Position numbers and translations under genes: made by a program. Below are positions 35,907-45,284 of a DNA stretch of 64,000 bases, piece after piece. The notes under the pieces were generated by a model. That model searched no databases. It was not told the origin of the DNA and saw nothing but the letters and a program-made list of their open reading frames with translations. Source of the stretch: Devosia ginsengisoli (GTDB lineage: Bacteria > Pseudomonadota > Alphaproteobacteria > Rhizobiales > Devosiaceae); NCBI RefSeq assembly GCF_024707105.1, contig NZ_JANQAJ010000011.1, positions 62,001 to 126,000 on the forward strand, in the 5' to 3' direction. Numbering within the stretch: position 1 is the first letter of the stretch; every line of letters begins with the position of its first letter.

Positions 35907-36081
35907 GGGTTCCTCGCGGTTCTGTCGCCTTGGCCTATCACGTTTCGCCGCGGGCACCCCCGCACCAAATGCTCCTGTCGAATTCTGTCAGCACCACTCG
36001 TCATAACCATGTCGGGCTTGTAACGCGCCCGTGAACGCCCTACCTCCATTTGCCGGCTGACGGCGCCCATAGGAGCATCCC

Positions 36082-37281
36082 TTGAACAAGGCCCTTATCG
36101 TCATTCTTGGCGCCGTCACCCTCGATGCCGTCGGCATCGGACTGATCTTTCCCATCCTGCCGGCCTTGCTGCGCGATGTCGGGCACATGTCAGAAGTGGC
36201 GACGCTGCTGGGCATCATGCTGGCGCTCTATTCGGCCTGCCAGTTCCTGTTCTCGCCCATTCTCGGCGTGTTGAGCGACCGTTTCGGTCGGCGGCCCGTG
36301 CTGCTGGTATCCCTGGCGGGCGCGGCCATCGATTATCTGATCATGGCCTTTGCGCCCGAGCTCTGGATGCTGGTGCTGGGTCGCGCCATTTCCGGCATTA
36401 CCAGCGCCAATATGGCGGTCGCCACGGCCTATATCACCGACATTTCCTCCGAGGAGGAACGCGCCAGGCGCTTCGGCCTGTTCCACGCCATGTTCGGTAT
36501 CGGCTTCATCATCGGGCCGGTGCTTGGCGGCATATTGGGCGACATCTGGGTGCGCGCGCCCTTCATCGCGGCGGCGGTTCTCAACGGCGTCAATTTCGCC
36601 GTGGCCCTGTTCCTGCTGCCCGAATCCCGCAAGGGGCAGCCGGGCGCCAAGTTCACCTGGGATACGCTCAACCCCTTCAAGCCGCTCAAATGGGCGCTCG
36701 AATTCAAGGCGCTGATTCCGCTGATGGCCATCTTCGTCATCATGAATTTTGTCGGCACCATCTACGGCACGATGTGGGCGCTGTTCAGTGAAGATGCCTT
36801 CCAGTTCGATGGCATGATGATCGGCCTGTCGCTCGGCGCTTATGGCGTCTTCCATGCCGGTGCCCAGGCTTTCCTCACCGGCCCGGCCGTTGCCCGCCTT
36901 GGCGAGCGCTGGGCGCTGGTGGTCGGCATGGCCTGTGAGCTCACGGCGCTGGTGATTCTGGGGCTGGCCACCCAGGGCTGGATTCTCTTTGCGCTGGCGC
37001 CACTTTTCGCCCTTGGCGGCATCGGCATGCCGGCCCTGCAGTCACTCACCACGACTCAGGTCGGGGCCGACAAGCAGGGCCAGTTGCAAGGGGTGCTGGC
37101 GAGTCTGGTCAGCCTGGCGGCCGTTTTCGGTCCACTTTTCTTCAGTTTCACCTATTTTGCCATTCGTGGCACCTGGCCGGGTCTGATCTGGATCATCGGA
37201 GCGGGAATTTACCTTTTGGCACTGCCACTTATGCTGGGAATCAGGCGTCGCCCCTCATCCGTTCCCGCGGCGGGTGAATAG
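36082..37281 (+). CDS. TCR/Tet-family MFS efflux transporter
   Basis: A 399-residue inner-membrane transporter with twelve predicted spans, a length typical of TetA-type drug:H+ antiporters. Motif A between spans 2 and 3 reads GVLSDRFGRRPVLL, and span 4-5 has GRAISGITSANMAVATAYI with the AYITDIS motif C region continuing to GPVLGG. The start is TTG 36082 with AGGAG six bases upstream. It resembles tetracycline pumps in the TetA(A) group, but there is no divergent tetR gene, so the substrate may be different. It is a single gene. Confidence 0.87.
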   Translation: MNKALIVILGAVTLDAVGIGLIFPILPALLRDVGHMSEVATLLGIMLALYSACQFLFSPILGVLSDRFGRRPVLLVSLAGAAIDYLIMAFAPELWMLVLGRAISGITSANMAVATAYITDISSEEERARRFGLFHAMFGIGFIIGPVLGGILGDIWVRAPFIAAAVLNGVNFAVALFLLPESRKGQPGAKFTWDTLNPFKPLKWALEFKALIPLMAIFVIMNFVGTIYGTMWALFSEDAFQFDGMMIGLSLGAYGVFHAGAQAFLTGPAVARLGERWALVVGMACELTALVILGLATQGWILFALAPLFALGGIGMPALQSLTTTQVGADKQGQLQGVLASLVSLAAVFGPLFFSFTYFAIRGTWPGLIWIIGAGIYLLALPLMLGIRRRPSSVPAAGE

Positions 37282-37489
37282 GCTCGGAACCGGCAGAAAA
37301 GCCCGGAAAACCGGCATATATCCACAATCGAGGACTTGCGGGGGCGCAGTTTCCGGTCCATTAACAGCTTTGCACCGTCCGGCCTCGTCAAAACCCCGGA
37401 AATCCTTGCCTTTCACGCAGAATCGACCAAGGGTTGCCGGGTTTTAAGGTTCGCCAACGAGGGCGGGCAATTCACTGTGAGGAAACGCT

Positions 37490-37762
37490 ATGAACAAGAA
37501 CGATCTGGTTGGCGTCGTCGCCGACAAAGCGACGATCACCAAGGCACAGGCCGCTGAAGCGGTGGACGCAGTGTTCGAGGCGATCACCGGCTCGCTGAAG
37601 TCTGGTGAAGAAGTCCGTCTCGTTGGTTTCGGCACCTTTGCCGTGTCGCAGCGCAAGGCTTCGACCGGTCGCAACCCGGCCACCGGCGCCGAGATCAAGA
37701 TCCCGGCCTCGAACCAGGCCAAGTTCAAGCCCGGCAAGGGCCTGAAGGACGCGATCAACTAA
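37490..37762 (+). CDS. hupB: DNA-binding protein HU
   Basis: A 90-residue histone-like protein, the exact HU length. The DNA-contacting signature GFGTFAVSQRKASTGRNPATG (about residues 46-66) and the C-terminal KFKPGKGLKDAIN are intact. It bends and compacts DNA as a dimer. The start follows GAGGA, spaced by 8 nt. In many genomes hup lies near lon; here an MFS gene intervenes. Confidence 0.96.
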   Translation: MNKNDLVGVVADKATITKAQAAEAVDAVFEAITGSLKSGEEVRLVGFGTFAVSQRKASTGRNPATGAEIKIPASNQAKFKPGKGLKDAIN

Positions 37763-37810
37763 GATCGTCAGGGGGTCGGCAGGACCGACCCCGGGATCGG
37801 CATACCGATC

Positions 37811-37848
37811 GGCCCCGAGCGCATTGCGCCGGGGCCATTTCATTTTTG
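37811..37848 (+). terminator. Probable terminator of hupB
   Basis: GGCCCCG and CGGGGCC form a stem around a GC-rich 12-nt loop that can extend it, followed by ATTTCATTTTT. A second stem, GGGGTCGG-CAGGA-CCGACCCC, lies between it and the hupB stop. Confidence 0.65.
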
Positions 37849-37910
37849 CCGGTTGACGCTGGCGGGCAGGGGCAATAACAAGGCCACCTTGCAGCGGACT
37901 ACGGTCCTGC

Positions 37911-37986
<76 letters not shown>

Positions 37987-38212
37987 CCCATTCCTGTCGA
38001 TGCTAACAGTGTGCTAACGAATTCGCCGCTTGCGTGAATCTCATCTTCCGCATCAGGCAATTGCCGCTAGCATCTGTGTCACAGGCACTTTTCCACATCC
38101 GGCTTCGACATTCATGAAAATGTCGCTTCGATCCCAACTTGCTCGCTTGACTTGGGGCAAGGTGCTGGGTAAACGGACGCCACGTTGCGCGAACGGCTCG
38201 TTCGCCCGCGCT

Positions 38213-38285
<73 letters not shown>

Positions 38286-38289
<4 letters not shown>

Positions 38290-38306
38290 CTTTCCTTGAA
38301 AGTGGC
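38286..38306 (+). terminator. Hairpin at the tRNA-Asp 3' end
   Basis: GCCACTTTC-CTT-GAAAGTGGC is a perfect 9-bp stem that overlaps the tRNA CCA end. It has no T-run, so termination is uncertain; it may instead guide 3' processing. Confidence 0.4.
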
Positions 38307-38455
38307 CTTGTGACCAAATCCCTGAAATTGCTGATCTATTTGCTGCGAGGTCGGAGTCGCTGCTTCATTTCGTCGTGAAGCGGCTGATCTGCCGTAACTA
38401 CAGGCGCATAGAGAACGAACTGACCTGCAACTTGCTCTCAGCAGAGGTTTTGCAA

Positions 38456-39169
38456 ATGCCCAGTTCATTCTCCACCGGCCGCCGTTCCGTCCTTGCCGCG
38501 CTGCTCGTCCTGCCCGCTTTGGCATTTGTGCAATGGAATCAGCCAGTTGTCGCAGAGGAAGCGCCGGTCGAAATTCCACCGCCCGCCACGGACCTCACCG
38601 ATACCGGCATCTCGGCCACCGCCGTTTTCGCCGGCGGCTGCTTCTGGGGCGTGCAGGGCGTGTTCCAGCATGTGCAGGGCGTCACCCGTGCCATTTCCGG
38701 CTATTCCGGCGGCGCTGCCGAGACGGCGACTTACGAACAGACCGGCAGCGGCACCACCGGTCACGCCGAAACCGTTGAAATCACTTACGATCCTGCCGTC
38801 GTGAGCTATGGCGAACTGCTGCAGGTCTATTTCTCGGTGGCCCATAACCCGACCCAGCTCAACTACCAGGGCCCCGATCACGGCACGCAATATCGCTCCA
38901 CTATCTTCCCTGTTAATGACGAGCAGGCCGAGATCGCCCGGGCCTATATCGCCCAGCTCGATGAAACCGACCTGTTCGAAGGGCCGATCGTCACCACTAT
39001 CGAGCCGTTCGAGGCCTTCTACCCGGCCGAGCAGTACCATCAGGATTTCCTGACGCTCAATCCGACCTGGCCCTACATCGTGTTCAACGACCTGCCCAAG
39101 ATCGCCGCCCTCAAGGCGTTGTTTCCCGACATGTATCGGGACGATCCGGTGCTTGTCGGCATGCTCTAA
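38456..39169 (+). CDS. msrA: Peptide-methionine (S)-S-oxide reductase, exported form
   Basis: A 237-residue MsrA with an N-terminal signal peptide (about residues 1-34: TGRRSVLAALLVLPALAFV, possibly Tat because of the twin Arg). The catalytic Cys62 is in AGGCFWGVQG, followed by GYSGG, HAETVEITYDP and YHQDFL, all family signatures. It should reduce oxidised methionine in periplasmic proteins. Start ATG 38456 is chosen as the methionine that begins the signal peptide, with AGAGG upstream. No msrB or msrPQ gene is nearby. Confidence 0.93.
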   Translation: MPSSFSTGRRSVLAALLVLPALAFVQWNQPVVAEEAPVEIPPPATDLTDTGISATAVFAGGCFWGVQGVFQHVQGVTRAISGYSGGAAETATYEQTGSGTTGHAETVEITYDPAVVSYGELLQVYFSVAHNPTQLNYQGPDHGTQYRSTIFPVNDEQAEIARAYIAQLDETDLFEGPIVTTIEPFEAFYPAEQYHQDFLTLNPTWPYIVFNDLPKIAALKALFPDMYRDDPVLVGML

Positions 39170-39404
39170 GTGCCTTGCCCGGCGAACTGTGACCGATCGG
39201 CAACGCGACGGCGCTGCCCTATTTTGGCCGCCTGAGGGACGGGTTTTTGCCGGTAAACCCGAGCAAAACCGCTGCTGTCGGCTGTTCCCGAAACCCGGAT
39301 TTATCGGGTCGCATTCCGGGAAAAGCCCCCATGACCCAAGGCGGAACCGGCACGATAGCGCTGCGTTCATCAAGTCGAACGGTCCAGTAGCAAGGAGAAC
39401 AGCG
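39170..39404. promoter_or_regulatory. Promoter region of the first beta-barrel gene
   Basis: The 235 bp between msrA and the outer-membrane gene contain no supported gene and should hold the latter's promoter and 5' leader. Confidence 0.45.
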
Positions 39405-39959
39405 ATGAGCTTGTTCAACAAAATGGCGCTTGCGGCGCTCGCCACGACCATCCCGATGGGCACTGCTTTCGCGGCGGACCTGATCACGGTCCCCACCAGC
39501 ACCCCGGTCGAGATGCCGATCTACGAGGAACCCGGTTTTGACTGGAGCGGCTTTTATGCCGGCGTCTATGGCGGTGCCCAGAACGGGTCCGATAGCGGCA
39601 CCCAATACGGCCTGGGCGTCCAGGCCGGTGTGAACGCCCAATTCGACTTCTATCTTCTGGGTGCGGAAGTGGCCGTTCATGGCCTGACCGGCGGCGATGC
39701 CGTGGGCGAAACCACCTATGGCCAGATTCTCGGTCGCGCCGGTCTCGTGGTCAGCGATGACGTGCTGGTTTATGCGGCCGGCGGTTACGGCATCGATCTT
39801 GGCCCGCCCGACGAGCAGGACCTGCTGCTGGGTGGCGGCGTGGAACTTGCGGTCACCGACAGCATCACGGTCGAGGCCCAGTATCTGCATGGCTTCCCGC
39901 TCAATGACGGGACCAACAGCAAGGACCAGTTCACGGTCGGCGCCAACTTCCACTTCTAG
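39405..39959 (+). CDS. Outer-membrane beta-barrel protein, first of a tandem pair
   Basis: A 184-residue porin-like protein of the Omp25/RopB superfamily. The signal peptide is about residues 1-23 (LAALATTIPMGTAFAAD). The mature protein starts with a Pro-rich stretch, then the family motif GFDWSGFYAGVYGGAQ, followed by alternating amphipathic strands and a terminal Phe (VGANFHF). It should sit in the outer membrane. ATG 39405 has AAGGAG upstream. The downstream paralog at 40268 shares layout and motifs. Confidence 0.88.
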   Translation: MSLFNKMALAALATTIPMGTAFAADLITVPTSTPVEMPIYEEPGFDWSGFYAGVYGGAQNGSDSGTQYGLGVQAGVNAQFDFYLLGAEVAVHGLTGGDAVGETTYGQILGRAGLVVSDDVLVYAAGGYGIDLGPPDEQDLLLGGGVELAVTDSITVEAQYLHGFPLNDGTNSKDQFTVGANFHF

Positions 39960-39981
39960 AATCACCAGAATCACGATCCAG

Positions 39982-40012
39982 GAAACGGCCTCGCTTCGGC
40001 GGGGCCGTTTCT
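39982..40012 (+). terminator. Rho-independent terminator of the first beta-barrel gene
   Basis: GAAACGGCC and GGCCGTTTC form a 9-bp stem that extends inward (CCTCGC-TTC-GGCGGGG) and is followed by TGTCTG. It begins 23 nt after the stop. Confidence 0.7.
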
Positions 40013-40267
40013 GTCTGGGGTGGGGGATGCTTGACGGCGCGACTCAGTCGTGGCCAGATGGGGCATCTCGTCGCCACATTGGGGCGCTCGATGGATCAAA
40101 TTTGTCTCAAATTGGGCCAATTGCGCGGCATTGGCGCAACACCTGCCCTCAAATGGTCATCTGGCGTTATCCGCATTGCCGAATTTGAGCGACCAGAGGC
40201 TTGTCACGCGCGTTATGCTGAGGCATCTAGTCGGTCGACTACGGTTAACTCTATGGGAGTGCAAGAT
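40013..40267. promoter_or_regulatory. Promoter/leader region of the second beta-barrel gene
   Basis: These 255 bp hold no supported gene. They contain TTGCGC-N7-GCGCAA near 40116-40134, an inverted repeat of unknown significance, and GGGAG before the start at 40268. Confidence 0.45.
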
Positions 40268-40846
40268 ATGTTTGTACGTTCGCTTTCTCTCGGTGTGGCT
40301 GCTGCCGCGCTGCTCGCTGGTGGTGCTCAGGCCGCCGACCTCATCATCCCGACCACCCCGCAGCCGATCTATGAAGCTGCCGGTTTCGATTGGGAAGGTC
40401 TCTATGTTGGTGTTCGCGCTGGTGGCCAGTTCACCGGTACCGACGCCAGCCTCTATGCCGGCTACCCGGTCAGCACGACTTCGGGCGTCCTCGGCGCTGC
40501 CGTCGGCGTGAACTTCATCCCCGTCGATCCCTTCCTGATCGGCGCTGAAGTCACCGGCGACTACATCTGGAACAATGCCTTCAGCACCGGCGAATTCTTC
40601 GCCAACCTGCGTGCTGGTGCTGTCGTGACCGACTCGGTCCTCGTCTACGCCATCGGTGGTCTCGGTACCAACAACCGTACCGGTTTCAACCAAGGCGTGT
40701 ACCAGCTGGGTGGCGGTGTTGAACTGGCCGTGACCGACTCGGTCACCGTTCGCGGTGAACTGGTTGGCCAGGGCGACTTCGACGGTGCCAACGACGCCTT
40801 CTTCGAAGGTGCCAAGGCCACCGTTGGTGTGTTCTACCACTTCTAA
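40268..40846 (+). CDS. Outer-membrane beta-barrel protein, second of a tandem pair
   Basis: A 192-residue paralog of the preceding protein. The signal peptide (about residues 1-22, LGVAAAALLAGGAQAAD) leads to PQPIYEAAGFDWEGLYVGVRAGGQ, the same barrel motif, then strands ending VGVFYHF with terminal Phe. It uses GGT and CGT codons far more than its neighbours, the usual sign of very high expression, so it is probably a major outer-membrane protein. Start ATG 40268 has GGGAG upstream. It is followed by a terminator. Confidence 0.88.
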   Translation: MFVRSLSLGVAAAALLAGGAQAADLIIPTTPQPIYEAAGFDWEGLYVGVRAGGQFTGTDASLYAGYPVSTTSGVLGAAVGVNFIPVDPFLIGAEVTGDYIWNNAFSTGEFFANLRAGAVVTDSVLVYAIGGLGTNNRTGFNQGVYQLGGGVELAVTDSVTVRGELVGQGDFDGANDAFFEGAKATVGVFYHF

Positions 40847-41212
40847 GTTTTGCAATCGGGCAGGGCGGCTTGCCGCCCTCCCGACCTAGCGTCTTGCAAA
40901 CCCAATTCGGCGAACCGCTAACCCGGTTCGCCGTTTTGTGTTTCTGGCTCCGGTCTTCGGGCTGCTTTCGTGCCGTTCCAAAACGCCCCTGAATCCGAGC
41001 ATGCCGTTGCTGCCGGAATGATGTCGACGCTATCGGCATTGCGGGTTTTGTTCGGAACATACATGATTGTTCTTCTCATATTTTCTTTCCCTTGAAACCG
41101 CGTAGCCAAAGGTCTAAGCCCAAGCCATCAATGTTTGCGTTGGTTCGCTCGCCCCAATTGCTTGCGCAACCCTCGCACCGGTCGCCCGGCCGGACTAGAA
41201 ACAGGCTGCCGC
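40847..41212. promoter_or_regulatory. Intergenic region upstream of the nuo operon
   Basis: The 366 bp hold a hairpin AGGGCGGC-TT-GCCGCCCT near 40862-40879, a terminator at 40909-40937 and then the promoter region of nuoA. No gene is supported. Confidence 0.5.
40909..40937 (+). terminator. Rho-independent terminator of the second beta-barrel gene
   Basis: GGCGAACC and GGTTCGCC form a perfect 8-bp stem around GCTAACCC, followed by GTTTTGTG. Confidence 0.75.
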
Positions 41213-41578
41213 ATGACTGACCTGCTCAGCGACTATCTTCCGATTGTCATATTCCTTGGCTTGGCTGGCCTTATCGGCCTGGCCCTGCTGATTGCCCCCT
41301 TCATCGTTGCGGTCAAGAACCCGGATCCGGAGAAGGTTTCGGCATTCGAGGCGGGCTTTGACGCCTTTGACGATGCGCGCATGAAGTTCGATGTGCGATT
41401 CTATCTCGTCTGTATTCTCTTCATCATCTTCGATCTTGAAGTGGCGTTCCTGTTCCCCTGGGCCGTCGCCTTCCGCGAGGTTGGCTGGTTCGGTTTCTGG
41501 TCGATGATGATCTTCCTCGGCGTGCTGACCGTCGGCTTTATCTATGAATGGCGGAAAGGGGCCCTGGAATGGGATTGA
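41213..41578 (+). CDS. nuoA: NADH-quinone oxidoreductase subunit A
   Basis: A 121-residue membrane subunit of complex I with three transmembrane helices, the family length. Conserved blocks are [21 protein letters not shown] (the subunit A signature containing the quinone-site loop) and [12 protein letters not shown]. It lies at the junction of membrane and peripheral arms. Start ATG 41213 fits the first hydrophobic segment; the longer frame upstream is rejected. It opens the 14-gene nuo operon and its end overlaps nuoB. Confidence 0.96.
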   Translation: MTDLLSDYLPIVIFLGLAGLIGLALLIAPFIVAVKNPDPEKVSAFEAGFDAFDDARMKFDVRFYLVCILFIIFDLEVAFLFPWAVAFREVGWFGFWSMMIFLGVLTVGFIYEWRKGALEWD

Positions 41579-42150
41579 GCGAACAGAACGGCACGCTTGT
41601 CGCGCCGCGCCCCACTGGTCTCGTCGATCCGCGTACCGGCAAGACGGCCGGCGCCGCCGATCCGTTCTTTACTGACGTTACGGACGAGTTGGCCGACAAG
41701 GGGTTCCTGGTTTCGACCGTTTCCCAGTTGGTCAACTGGGCCCGTACCGGCTCGTTGATGTGGATGCAGACGGGGCTGGCCTGCTGCGCCGTCGAGATGA
41801 TGCAGATGTCGATGCCGCGCTACGATATCGAGCGTTTCGGTACGGCGCCGCGTGCTTCGCCACGCCAATCCGATGTGCTGATCGTTGCCGGCACGCTGAC
41901 CAACAAGATGGCTCCAGCCCTGCGCAAGGTCTATGACCAGATGCCCGAGCCGCGCTACGTCATCTCCATGGGTAGCTGCGCCAATGGCGGCGGCTACTAC
42001 CACTATTCCTATTCGGTCGTGCGGGGTTGCGATCGCGTTTTGCCGGTGGACGTCTATGTCCCGGGCTGCCCGCCCACGGCCGAAGCGCTTCTTTACGGCA
42101 TACTGTTGCTGCAAAAGAAAATCCGCCGCACCGGCACAATCGAACGCTAG
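41569..42150 (+). CDS. nuoB: NADH-quinone oxidoreductase subunit B
   Basis: A 193-residue subunit that holds the terminal [4Fe-4S] cluster N2. Cluster ligands are visible as the tandem Cys in [10 protein letters not shown], the Cys in [10 protein letters not shown] and the Cys in [11 protein letters not shown]. It passes electrons to quinone. Start ATG 41569 (MGLSEQNG) lies inside the nuoA end, overlapping by 10 nt with AAAGGGG upstream; an in-frame ATG at 41548 is less likely. Confidence 0.97.
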   Translation: MGLSEQNGTLVAPRPTGLVDPRTGKTAGAADPFFTDVTDELADKGFLVSTVSQLVNWARTGSLMWMQTGLACCAVEMMQMSMPRYDIERFGTAPRASPRQSDVLIVAGTLTNKMAPALRKVYDQMPEPRYVISMGSCANGGGYYHYSYSVVRGCDRVLPVDVYVPGCPPTAEALLYGILLLQKKIRRTGTIER

Positions 42151-42161
42151 GATCACCCAGA

Positions 42162-42779
42162 ATGGATGAAGTAATCCAGGTCGATCCGCTTGTGGACCTT
42201 GGCGAGCACATTGCACGCGCGCTGGGCCCGGCGATCCTGTCGCAGGAAGTTGCCTTTGGCGAACTCACCCTGACGGCCGAAAGAGACGCGATTGTGGCCG
42301 TGGCCACTTTCCTGCGCGACGATCCGCGTTGCCGGTTCATCAGCTTTGTCGATGTCTGCGGCGCTGACTATCCCGCGCGCGACGAGCGATTCGACGTCGT
42401 CTATCATTTCATGAGCCCGCATCTGAACCAGCGCATCCGCGTCAAGGTTTCGGCCGATGACGTGACGCCCGTGCCGAGCATTACCGGGGTGTTCCGGGGC
42501 GCCGAATGGTTCGAGCGCGAGGCGTACGACCTTTATGGTGTGCTGTTCTCGGGCCATGGCGACCTGCGCCGGATCCTGACCGATTACGGTTTTGACGGAC
42601 ATCCGCTGCGCAAGGACTTCCCGACCACCGGGTTCGTCGAGGTGCGCTATGACGAGGAGCGCAAGCGCGTCGTCTATGAACCGGTCAAGCTGATGCAGGA
42701 ATATCGTTCGTTCGACTATCTGTCGCCTTGGGAGGGTACTGACTACGTGCTGCCCGGTGACGAGAAGGCCAAGCAATGA
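42162..42779 (+). CDS. nuoC: NADH-quinone oxidoreductase subunit C
   Basis: A 205-residue peripheral-arm subunit (30-kDa family). The signature ERETWDMFGI-like block appears here as [17 protein letters not shown], followed by [16 protein letters not shown], which is diagnostic. It contacts NuoD and stabilises the quinone-reducing module. It ends ATGA, overlapping the nuoD start by 4 nt. It is a separate gene, not a nuoCD fusion. Confidence 0.97.
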   Translation: MDEVIQVDPLVDLGEHIARALGPAILSQEVAFGELTLTAERDAIVAVATFLRDDPRCRFISFVDVCGADYPARDERFDVVYHFMSPHLNQRIRVKVSADDVTPVPSITGVFRGAEWFEREAYDLYGVLFSGHGDLRRILTDYGFDGHPLRKDFPTTGFVEVRYDEERKRVVYEPVKLMQEYRSFDYLSPWEGTDYVLPGDEKAKQ

Positions 42780-43969
42780 CTGTTGAAGCCGAAGTCAGAA
42801 ATTTCACCATCAATTTCGGGCCGGTCCATCCGTCGGCCCACGGCGTGCTGCGCCTGATTCTGGAGCTGGACGGCGAGATCGTCGAGCGCGTCGACCCGCA
42901 TATTGGGTTGCTGCATCGCGGCACCGAAAAGCTGATCGAATCCAAGACCTACCTGCAGGCCGTGCCCTATTTCGATCGCCTCGACTATGTGGCGCCGATG
43001 AACCAGGAGCATGCCTTCGCCCTGGCTGTCGAGAAACTGCTGGGCCTGGAAGTGCCGCGTCGCGGCCAGCTTATTCGCGTGCTCTATTCGGAAATCGGGC
43101 GCCTGCTGGCGCATCTGATGAATGTCACCACGCAGGCCATGGACGTGGGCGCGCTGACGCCGCCGCTCTGGGGCTTCGAGCAGCGCGAAAAGCTGATGGT
43201 GTTCTATGAGCGCGCTTCGGGCGCGCGCATGCACGCTGCCTATTTCCGCCCCGGCGGCGTCCATCAGGACCTGCCGCAGGCGCTGATCGACGATATCGAG
43301 ACCTTCTGCACGACTTTCCCCAAGGCGCTTGACGATATCGACAAGCTGCTGACGGAAAACCGCATCTTCAAGCAGCGCAATGTCGATATCGGCGTGGTTG
43401 ATCTTGATGATGCCTGGAATATGGGCTTTTCGGGCGTGATGGTGCGCGGCTCGGGCGCTGCCTGGGACCTGCGCAAGAGCCAGCCCTACGAATGCTATGC
43501 CGAGATGGATTTCGACATCCCGATCGGCAAGAACGGTGACTGCTACGACCGCTACCTCATCCGCATGGAAGAGATGCGCCAGTCGACCCGCATCATGAAG
43601 CAGTGCGTGGACAAGCTGAACGCCGCCGACGGCAAGGGCCCGGTATCCTCGCTCGATGGCAAGGTCGTTCCCCCCAGTCGTGGCGAGATGAAACGCTCGA
43701 TGGAAGCGCTGATCCATCACTTCAAGCTCTATACCGAGGGCTACAAGGTTCCCGCCGGCGAAGTCTATGCCGCGGTGGAAGCGCCCAAGGGCGAATTCGG
43801 CGTCTATCTGGTCAGCGATGGCACCAACAAGCCCTATCGCTGCAAGATCCGCGCGCCGGGTTTTGCGCATTTGTCGGCCATGGATTTCCTGTGCCGCGGC
43901 CACATGCTGGCCGACGTCTCGGCCATCCTCGGCTCGCTTGATATCGTGTTCGGAGAGGTTGATCGCTAA
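42776..43969 (+). CDS. nuoD: NADH-quinone oxidoreductase subunit D
   Basis: A 397-residue subunit (49-kDa family) that forms the quinone pocket with NuoB. Conserved segments include [15 protein letters not shown] near the N-terminus, [12 protein letters not shown], the RSGxRMH-like stretch [15 protein letters not shown], and the C-terminal [13 protein letters not shown] and DIVFGEVDR. Its stop TAATG overlaps the nuoE start. Confidence 0.98.
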   Translation: MTVEAEVRNFTINFGPVHPSAHGVLRLILELDGEIVERVDPHIGLLHRGTEKLIESKTYLQAVPYFDRLDYVAPMNQEHAFALAVEKLLGLEVPRRGQLIRVLYSEIGRLLAHLMNVTTQAMDVGALTPPLWGFEQREKLMVFYERASGARMHAAYFRPGGVHQDLPQALIDDIETFCTTFPKALDDIDKLLTENRIFKQRNVDIGVVDLDDAWNMGFSGVMVRGSGAAWDLRKSQPYECYAEMDFDIPIGKNGDCYDRYLIRMEEMRQSTRIMKQCVDKLNAADGKGPVSSLDGKVVPPSRGEMKRSMEALIHHFKLYTEGYKVPAGEVYAAVEAPKGEFGVYLVSDGTNKPYRCKIRAPGFAHLSAMDFLCRGHMLADVSAILGSLDIVFGEVDR

Positions 43970-45273
43970 TGGTTGCGCGTCGCCTTGCGGACGAGTCGGT
44001 TCAACCGGCCCAGTTCGCCTTTACTGCTGAAAACGCCAAATGGGCGGAATGGAAGATCGGGCTTTACCCGACCGGCCGTCAGCAATCTGCCGTCATTCCG
44101 CTGCTCATGCGGGCGCAGGATCAGGATGGCTGGGTCAGCCGCGCGACGATCGAGACGATCGCCGACATGCTTGGCATGGCCTATATCCGTGTGCTGGAAG
44201 TGGCGACGTTCTATACCCAGTTCCAGTTGCAGCCCGTGGGCAGCCGCGCCCATATCCAGGTTTGCGGCACCACGCCCTGCATGCTGCGTGGCGCCGGGGA
44301 TCTGATCGACATCTGCAAATCCAAGATTCACCCCGATTCGCATCATCTCAATGCCGATGGCACGATGAGCTGGGAAGAGGTTGAGTGTGCCGGTGCCTGC
44401 GTGAATGCGCCGATGGTGACGATCTATCACGACACCTATGAAGACCTGACGCCCGAGCGTTTCGAGGAGATTGTCGATGCCTTTGCCGCCGGCAAGGGTG
44501 ACACGATCAAGCCGGGTCCGCAGATCGACCGGCTCACTTCGGCGGCCGAAGGTGGCCGGACGACGCTGCTCGAGACGCCGAGCGCCAAGCGCACCAAATT
44601 CGTGCCGCCCCCGCCGCCGGCTGATGCCGCGGCGCCTGCCGCTGCTGCACCCGCGCCGACCACGGCTTCCAAGCCGAAGGATGTGAGCGAGGAAGCGGCA
44701 CCGGCCCTCAAGGGCACGCCGAAATCCGCCAAGGTTTCTCAGGCCAAGGCCGAAGGCGAGCGCAAGGCCGCCAACGCGTCGGCCAAGGCCAACGGCAAGC
44801 CCAACAAGGCGATGCGCGAAGACGCCACGGGCGCCGAATCCAAGGCGGCCAAGGTTGATGGCGGCAAGGCTCCGGGCAAGAAGGTAGCGTCCGAACCTGC
44901 TGACGGCGCAAGTGCAACCAGCACGAAGAAGAAGGCCCAGCCCGGTATCACTCCGAAAGCCGATCCGGCTGAAGTGAACCCCGTCGCCGAAAAGGGGGGG
45001 GCCGCGCCGCTGTTCAAGGCGCCCAAGGGTGCGCCGGACGATCTCAAGCTGATCTCGGGCGTTGGCCCGGTGCTCGAGAGCAAGTTGCATGCGCTGGGCA
45101 TCACCAAATGGAGCCAGGTGGCCAAGTTCACTGCGGCAGATATCGCCAAGGTCGAGGACTCGCTGAGTTTCAAGGGCCGCGTGGCCCGTGACAACTGGCT
45201 TGCCCAGGCCGCCGCACTCGCCAAGGGTGGCGAGGCCGAATATATCCGCGTCTTCGGCAAGAAGCCGCGTTAG
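43969..45273 (+). CDS. nuoE: NADH-quinone oxidoreductase subunit E with a long C-terminal extension
   Basis: A 434-residue form of the 24-kDa subunit. Residues 1-210 are the thioredoxin-like [2Fe-2S] domain: VATFYTQFQ, the ligands in [10 protein letters not shown] and [10 protein letters not shown]. Residues about 215-365 are Ala/Pro/Lys-rich and probably disordered. Residues about 370-430 contain [20 protein letters not shown], a helix-hairpin-helix-like fold, ending near FGKKPR. Usual NuoE length is about 160-250, so roughly half the protein is extra. Such tails are known in other Rhizobiales complex I genes as I recall. Overlaps nuoD by one base. Confidence 0.95.
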   Translation: MVARRLADESVQPAQFAFTAENAKWAEWKIGLYPTGRQQSAVIPLLMRAQDQDGWVSRATIETIADMLGMAYIRVLEVATFYTQFQLQPVGSRAHIQVCGTTPCMLRGAGDLIDICKSKIHPDSHHLNADGTMSWEEVECAGACVNAPMVTIYHDTYEDLTPERFEEIVDAFAAGKGDTIKPGPQIDRLTSAAEGGRTTLLETPSAKRTKFVPPPPPADAAAPAAAAPAPTTASKPKDVSEEAAPALKGTPKSAKVSQAKAEGERKAANASAKANGKPNKAMREDATGAESKAAKVDGGKAPGKKVASEPADGASATSTKKKAQPGITPKADPAEVNPVAEKGGAAPLFKAPKGAPDDLKLISGVGPVLESKLHALGITKWSQVAKFTAADIAKVEDSLSFKGRVARDNWLAQAAALAKGGEAEYIRVFGKKPR

Positions 45274-45284
45274 GAGTATGAAGA

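Noticed and set aside
36082..37281. Tetracycline resistance operon
   Set aside because: The pump is Tet-like but there is no tetR gene or tet operator; substrate specificity cannot be claimed.
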